A DNA stretch of 64,000 nucleotides from G001797105 sp964528155 (lineage in GTDB: Bacteria; Chloroflexota; Anaerolineae; Anaerolineales; E44-bin32). The DNA lies in NCBI GenBank assembly GCA_964528155.1, contig CAZGRL010000007.1, forward strand, positions 1 to 64,000, written 5' to 3'. This document shows, piece by piece, positions 59,564-64,000 of this stretch (position 1 is the stretch's first letter; the number at the start of each line of letters is the position of its first letter). The notes under the pieces were generated by a model. The model searched no databases, had not been told where the DNA came from, and was given only the letters and a program-made list of their open reading frames with translations. The position numbers and the translations under genes are program-made.

Positions 59564-60674
59564 GACCACGACGGGAAGGCGAACACGGGTAACTGCGATC
59601 GAGGCCGAGGCATTGCTCCGCGATCTGGTGACCATCCCCAGCCTATCTGGTGCCGAAACTGAAGCTTCGGCACTTCTCACGGAATGGATGGCCGACCGCG
59701 GCTTCCGGACCTGGGTCGATGAGACCGGAAGCGCGGTGGGAGACCGGGGGGACGGCCCAAGAGAGATCGTGCTCCTCGGCCACATCGATACATTCCCGGG
59801 AGAGGTCGCTGTCCGGATTGACGGACGTCGGCTTTTCGGGCGAGGGTCGGTGGATGCAAAGGGCGCGCTGGCAGCGTTCGCCGTCGCCGCGGCTTCGACC
59901 GATCCGCCATCGGATGTTCGGCTGATCGTCATCGGAGCCTCGGAAGAGGAGGCCGCCACCAGTCGCGGCGCGCGCTATGCCATAAGTCAGTATCGGCCGG
60001 AGGCGTGTCTCATCGGCGAGCCTAGCGGCTGGGACCGGCTGACGCTCGGCTACAAAGGCCGCCTCAACCTGTCGTGGTCATGGGAAGGAGGGCTGGCCCA
60101 CTCGGCCGGACCTACCCGAAGCCCGGCCGAGGTCGCCGTTGGGGCCTGGCGCTGGATCGAGGACCATTCGTCCACGTTCAACCACGGGCGAGCGGATGAA
60201 TTCCGCAGGCTCAGGCCTTCTCTGCAATCGATCCAGACAAGCCGAGAGGGCGCCTTCGGCCGCGCCCGGATGGAGGTCAACCTGCGACTACCTCCAGGCC
60301 TCCGTCCGGCAGATGTGGAACAGGCGATACGATCCGGGATCCCCGATGGTGAGATGAGTTTCTCGGGACATGAGCCCGCTTTCCAGGCCTTGAACAACAA
60401 CGCCCTCACCCGCGCGCTGCGATCAGCGATTCGCGCCGAAGGGGGACAGCCGCGGCACGTTCACAAGACAGGCACGTCCGACATGAACGTGGTGGGGCCG
60501 GTGTGGCGCTGCCCAATCGCCGCCTACGGCCCGGGGGATTCCCGCTTGGATCACACCGCCGAGGAACACATCGACCTGGACGAGTACCAACACTCGATCC
60601 GGGTGCTTGGCAGAGCTCTGTCGACCCTGATGGATGATCGCGGCGCCGTGGACCCATCCCCTTCGGCGCGGTGA
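59556..60674 (+). CDS. lysK: LysW-lysine (or ornithine) hydrolase LysK (M20 family)
   Basis: A 372-aa metallocarboxypeptidase that releases lysine from LysW, the last pathway step. M20 features: VLLGHIDTFPG (first metal His and general Asp), RGSVDAKGALAAF (bridging Asp), ASEEEAATSRGA (catalytic Glu-Glu) and the C-terminal HKTGTSDMNVVG. It overlaps lysJ by eight bases. With this gene the carrier-bound half of the pathway is complete; homocitrate synthase, aconitase-like and isocitrate-dehydrogenase-like genes of the first half are not in the window. Confidence 0.92.
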   Translation: MLETTTGRRTRVTAIEAEALLRDLVTIPSLSGAETEASALLTEWMADRGFRTWVDETGSAVGDRGDGPREIVLLGHIDTFPGEVAVRIDGRRLFGRGSVDAKGALAAFAVAAASTDPPSDVRLIVIGASEEEAATSRGARYAISQYRPEACLIGEPSGWDRLTLGYKGRLNLSWSWEGGLAHSAGPTRSPAEVAVGAWRWIEDHSSTFNHGRADEFRRLRPSLQSIQTSREGAFGRARMEVNLRLPPGLRPADVEQAIRSGIPDGEMSFSGHEPAFQALNNNALTRALRSAIRAEGGQPRHVHKTGTSDMNVVGPVWRCPIAAYGPGDSRLDHTAEEHIDLDEYQHSIRVLGRALSTLMDDRGAVDPSPSAR

Positions 60675-60705
60675 AGCTCTCGGGGAGCCCTTGCCCGCTC
60701 AGCGT

Positions 60706-60738
60706 AGGCTCCCGGAGCCTTAGAGGGTCCGGGAGCCT
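60706..60738 (+). terminator. Terminator-like hairpin after lysK (repeat copy I)
   Basis: Arms of 15 bp (60706-60720 with 60724-60738) with one mismatch and a TAG loop, followed by GTTCTCCTT. The left arm AGGCTCCCGGAGCCT is identical to that of the hairpin at 22818-22852. It probably ends the lysine operon. Confidence 0.65.
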
Positions 60739-60983
60739 GTTCTCCTTAAACGCAAACCGCCGCCACAGTGGGCGTACGGGAAATTGTGCACCAGGAGTTC
60801 AGGGCGCCGGCCGGGAGCCGCAGTGGGACCGGTCTCGAGACGCCCCTTCGTCAAAAGAAGCTGTTATCTCCCGACGCAGCCATTGGTGGCGGCTTGCGTA
60901 CTTACTTTAGCTCGCCTGGCTGGCTGGAGGAAGTGCGGGTTGTCATATTCCTGAGATACGGTCGTCATTTCGGGACAGGGCTT

Positions 60984-61078
60984 GGGCGGGCAGGGCGCGT
61001 TGGGGTCTTGTGGTGAGGAGAAGCCTCCATCCCTCCACAGTACCCTGCCCGCCCTGGCAGGTCGCGCCAGGGAGCGGG
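60984..61078. repeat. Wide inverted repeat and shared 14-mer between lysK and dnaA
   Basis: GGGCGGGCAGGG (60984-60995) and its exact complement CCCTGCCCGCCC (61043-61054) enclose 47 bases, followed by CGCCAGGGAGCGGG (61065-61078), which also occurs at 28426-28439. It could be a structured RNA or an interspersed repeat. No gene is recognisable in 60739-61158. Confidence 0.6.
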
Positions 61079-61158
61079 AACGATGCCCGTAGGCCGAGTC
61101 CTCGGCTTCGCTCGGGATGTATTCCGTCGAAGGGTGCTTTGGGAAGACTCCCCCGGCT

Positions 61159-62508
61159 TCAGGCCGGCGCCCCGACCTGTTGGTAGACGGCCTCCCGGAT
61201 CGCCATCACCTGGCGCCGCAGCGTATCATCCGTCTCGAGCAGATCGGCGATCTTCTCACAGCCGTACATGACGGTCGTGTGATCTCGCCCCCCAAGCGCC
61301 GATCCGATCTGGGGTAGCGAGGCCCGGGTCTCCTCGCGTATCAGGTACATCGCCACCTGACGCGGCAGGGCTACTTGGCGGGATCGGTCGCGGCTGGACA
61401 ACTGATCACGGCTCAGGTTGTAGTGACCGGCGACAGCCTCCAGAATCGCTTCCGGGGTGAGCGCGCCGCCACGTGGCAGCAGATCCACCAGCGCAGTCTC
61501 GACCAGCTCTGAATTGAGCGCCACGCCGCTCAGATCCGACATCGCCAAGACGCGAGTGAGCGCGCCCTCGAGCTCACGGACGTTGCTCTGCACCTTGCGG
61601 GCGATGATCTCCAGCAGCTCAGGCTCGACCTGACGGCCGGCCCGCTCGGCCTTGGTCCGCAGAATCGCCAGACGGGTCTCCAGGTCCGGCGGCTGGATGT
61701 CGGCGGTCAGCCCCCATTCGAAGCGCGAGCGCAAGCGCTCTTCAAGGGTCACGAGCGCCTTTGGGGGTCGATCCGACGAGATCACAAGCTGTCGATCCTG
61801 GCCGTGGAGCGTGTTGAACGTGTGGAAGAACTCCTCCTGGGTGGATTCCTTGCCCGCCAGGAACTGGATGTCGTCGATGAGGAGAACATCCATCCGCCGG
61901 TAGCGTTCTCGAAAGGTCACCGTCGTATGGCTGCGTATGGCGTTGATCAGGTCGTTCGTGAAGTCTTCCGAGGAGACGTACAGCACACGCAGGCCGGCCT
62001 CGACGCAAGCATTCCCGACGGCGTGGAGCAGGTGCGTTTTCCCCAGGCCGACGCCACCGTATAGGAAGAGAGGATTGTAGGCATGGGCCGGGTTCTCGGC
62101 CACCGCCTGGGCTGCGGCCGCCCCCAGACGGTTCCCAGCCCCGATAATGAAGTTCTCGAAAGTGTAGCGCGCATTCAGATTGGATCCGGGATAGAGAGGC
62201 GCCGTTCCTATGTCGGGATCGACCTCACTCTTCGAGAAGACGATGTCCTCTGTCGACGAGTCCGATTGCCAGACGACAAACCGAACCTCGGCCGTCCGGC
62301 CCGCCAACCCGGAAAGCACACGCTGAGCGGTCGACATGAGCCGGTCCTCGAGCCAATCGCGAGCGAATGCGTTCTGTACGCCTACGATGAAGACGCCATC
62401 TTCGTAGCTCACCAACTCCGCATCACGAACCCAGGTATCAAAGACGGCTCGGGGGATCTCGATTTGCATTTGACCGAGCGCGGCATCCCAGATTCGCTTC
62501 GCGTCCAT
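61159..62508 (-). CDS. dnaA: Chromosomal replication initiator DnaA
   Basis: A 449-aa initiator. Domain I at the N-terminus (MDAKRIWDAALGQMQIEIPRAVFDTWV pattern), linker about 90-110, AAA+ domain III starting at LNARYTFENFIIGAGNRLG with Walker A GGVGLGKTHLLHA and Walker B LLIDDIQFLAGK, and domain IV DNA-binding helices with the signature GGRDHTTVMYGCEKI. All four domains are intact. The usual partner dnaN is not adjacent and no cluster of DnaA boxes is seen nearby. The gene converges with lysK. Confidence 0.96.
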   Translation of the reverse strand: MDAKRIWDAALGQMQIEIPRAVFDTWVRDAELVSYEDGVFIVGVQNAFARDWLEDRLMSTAQRVLSGLAGRTAEVRFVVWQSDSSTEDIVFSKSEVDPDIGTAPLYPGSNLNARYTFENFIIGAGNRLGAAAAQAVAENPAHAYNPLFLYGGVGLGKTHLLHAVGNACVEAGLRVLYVSSEDFTNDLINAIRSHTTVTFRERYRRMDVLLIDDIQFLAGKESTQEEFFHTFNTLHGQDRQLVISSDRPPKALVTLEERLRSRFEWGLTADIQPPDLETRLAILRTKAERAGRQVEPELLEIIARKVQSNVRELEGALTRVLAMSDLSGVALNSELVETALVDLLPRGGALTPEAILEAVAGHYNLSRDQLSSRDRSRQVALPRQVAMYLIREETRASLPQIGSALGGRDHTTVMYGCEKIADLLETDDTLRRQVMAIREAVYQQVGAPA

Positions 62509-63191
62509 TTGAGGGCCACTCCATTCCGAGGCGGCTTCCGACGCTTCAAATCCACGGAGGCGGCTGTGTCACTGCCAGTCGCGGAATGGGCGGGGCAGAA
62601 TCAACCGCACCGGCCGAGAGGAACGGGCCTGACGGGCCCACCCATCCGGATCGTGGATGTCAACAGAGACGGAAAACCTTTGCGATTGAGCAGATGTTGC
62701 GGGAATTGCAAACCGTCGGAGAGACGGCCACCGAAACCTCTACAAGATTCTCAACCCGGCTTCGGTCCCCACACAACGAGCACCAGCAACGGCCGAATTC
62801 TATCAGAACGCCGATGCCAGTTCAAGACAACTAGCCTACTCCAACCTAAAAACAATCGAAGATTTAAGCACGGTCAATGTTAAAGGAACACACCATCGAC
62901 TGCCGATCCGAGATATCGGGCGAGCATTCCGCGGGGGGACATCCTCCCCAATAAAGCCGACCGCCAACCGCAGCCGACGCCACATATGGGGGCAGTCGGG
63001 GCTATGAGGACCGAAGCGGCCGCCCAGGGAAGGAACCTTAAACCGGCATCGGTTCAAGGGAGGACGGACAGGTAACAGAGAACTGCTCGAAATAGAGCTT
63101 CAGACGAGCCCCGATGGTGCGCGCCAGCGATTCGCCATCCCGATCTTCATCATGAGATACATGCGCGTGACAGAACCGCCTGTGTCCCGCC
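62509..63191. other. Region upstream of dnaA; no gene or DnaA-box cluster seen
   Basis: About 680 bp between dnaA and radA, both on the minus strand. A lower-GC stretch lies around 62820-62890. A search by eye for TTATCCACA-type boxes on both strands found none worth calling, so an origin is not supported. Apart from the promoter at 62797-62825 there is no recognisable protein or RNA gene. Confidence 0.5.
62797..62825 (-). promoter_or_regulatory. Candidate dnaA promoter with long leader
   Basis: On the minus strand TTGAAC (plus 62820-62825), 17-bp spacer, TAGAAT (plus 62797-62802). Transcription from here would give dnaA an untranslated leader of about 280 nt. Confidence 0.55.
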
Positions 63192-64000
63192 TCAGGATCG
63201 AGCCAACGCGATGTTCAACGCGTCGCGCACACTTCGTGAGGGTGTAACCTCGAGAGCCTCCGGCCATCCGTCATCCCGGCGAGCGCTGGCCGGGATGACG
63301 ACCCGCTTGAAACCCAACCGGCTGGCCTCCCACAACCGCGCACCCAGCTGAGGCACGGCGCGCAATTCGCCTGAGAGGCCGACCTCTCCGACCATGGCCA
63401 GATCGGCCGCCAGGGGTTGATCCTTGACCGAAGAGGCGATGGCCGCGGCAACTGCAAGATCTGCCGCGGGCTCGCGGATCCGCATGCCCCCAACGACGTT
63501 CACAAAGACATCCTGGTCGGCCAGTTTCAGCCCGACCCGGCGCGAGAGCACAGCCACTGTGAGCAGCACGCGGTTGAAGTCGACGCCGTTGGCTGTTCGC
63601 CGCGGATGGCCAAAAGACGTGGCGCTGGTCAGGCCCTGGATCTCCACCAACAGGGGCCGAGTGCCCTCCATTGTCACAGCCACGGCAGAACCAGGTGCAT
63701 TCACAACCCGCTCCGCCAGGAAGGCCTCTGATGGGTTGGGGACCTCCACTAACCCGGCCGATCGCATTTCGAAAACCCCGACCTCGGTTGTCGGGCCGAA
63801 GCGGTTCTTGACCGACCGGAGCAGGCGATAGGTGTGGAGTGAATCGCCCTCGAGATAAAGGACGGTGTCTACGGTGTGCTCCAGGACGCGCGGGCCAGCG
63901 ATGGAACCCTCTTTCGTCACGTGCCCCACCAGGAAGATAGCAATGTCCTCGGTCTTGGCCAGCACCTGAAGTCGGTTGGCCGACTCGCGCACCTGAGTGA
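63192..64000 (-). CDS. radA: DNA repair protein RadA (Sms), C-terminal part, runs off the window
   Basis: The visible ~269 residues are the end of RadA, a RecA-related branch-migration helicase for recombination intermediates. Features: TQVRESANRL at the window edge, VGHVTKEGSIAGPRVLEHTVDTVLYLEGD, the RadA-specific KNRFG (SVKNRFGPTTEVGVFEM), and a C-terminal Lon-protease-like domain (FNRVLLTVAVLSRR, DVFVNVVGGMRIREPAADLAVAAAI, GEVGLSGELRAVPQ). The reading frame is open to base 64000, so the Walker A part and the zinc finger lie outside. The internal GTG at 63992 is not the start. Confidence 0.93.
   Translation of the reverse strand, partial: TQVRESANRLQVLAKTEDIAIFLVGHVTKEGSIAGPRVLEHTVDTVLYLEGDSLHTYRLLRSVKNRFGPTTEVGVFEMRSAGLVEVPNPSEAFLAERVVNAPGSAVAVTMEGTRPLLVEIQGLTSATSFGHPRRTANGVDFNRVLLTVAVLSRRVGLKLADQDVFVNVVGGMRIREPAADLAVAAAIASSVKDQPLAADLAMVGEVGLSGELRAVPQLGARLWEASRLGFKRVVIPASARRDDGWPEALEVTPSRSVRDALNIALARS

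Noticed and set aside
62509..63191. oriC next to dnaA
   Set aside because: No cluster of TTATNCACA-type boxes on either strand and no dnaN neighbour; only a mild drop in GC.
1..64000. tRNA, rRNA or tmRNA genes
   Set aside because: Intergenic stretches were read on both strands for T-loop (GGTTCRANNCC) and cloverleaf patterns; nothing convincing was found.

Overview
The window is 64 kb of high-GC bacterial chromosome. The gene set points to Chloroflexota, probably an Anaerolineae-like lineage: a LysW-dependent lysine (or ornithine) biosynthesis cluster, Ser/Thr kinases fused to PD40 beta-propellers, zinc-ribbon/cyclase/AAA/TPR signalling proteins, Pro/Thr-rich lipoproteins, SpoVS, and a GAAC-N4-GTTC type LexA box. 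This assignment is an inference from gene content; there is no rRNA. The sequence is assembled: a 10-N scaffold gap lies at 4021-4030 and looks like an artefact, because the two contig ends overlap.

Layout. 0.3-4 kb: a lipoprotein, a secreted trypsin-like protease and surE. 4.1-9.7 kb (minus): a four-gene soluble NAD-formate dehydrogenase operon, with fused NuoE-NuoF, fdhD, an Fe-S subunit and a selenocysteine-containing FdhA whose in-frame TGA is followed by a bSECIS hairpin. 10.2-22.8 kb: a Ser/Thr kinase with beta-propeller, a catalytically degenerate class A PBP, lipB, a patatin, an aldo/keto reductase, tdh, two lipoproteins and an orphan DNA methyltransferase. 22.9-28.1 kb (minus): a receiver/thioredoxin-reductase-like fusion and a large cyclase-AAA-TPR protein. 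28.6-35 kb: a deoxynucleoside kinase / nucleotidyltransferase / deoxynucleoside kinase operon, spoVS, holB, a MerR-like regulator, a DUF6391-like protein and holA. 35.3-36.9 kb (minus): a three-gene operon led by an FtsK-like ATPase, with a perfect LexA box inside its promoter. 37.2-42 kb: a MEMO-family protein, a CorC/HlyC transporter and priA, then a decayed MalT-like regulator. 42.6-53.6 kb: a carbohydrate locus with an ABC importer, an uncharacterised 610-aa protein, a cytoplasmic GH53 galactanase and a LacI-sensor/histidine kinase/receiver/AraC hybrid regulator. Its two divergent promoters carry matching 21-bp-spaced direct repeats. 54-60.7 kb: an SnoaL-like protein and lysW-X-Y-Z-J-K, preceded by what looks like a leader-peptide attenuator with Lys codons. 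61-64 kb (minus): dnaA and the C-terminal part of radA.

Two themes run through the window. First, promoters of the form TTGAnn-N16/17-TAnAAT are easy to see, and at least two predict leaderless mRNAs. Second, intergenic regions repeatedly carry very long (19-27 bp), nearly perfect hairpins with 3-5 nt loops, GC-rich tips and otherwise unrelated stems. Three of these sit between divergent genes, so they are not simply terminators.

The best candidates for new biology are the lysine attenuator, the SOS-controlled FtsK-like operon, the twin operators of the galactan locus, the pseudo-PBP and the hairpin family.
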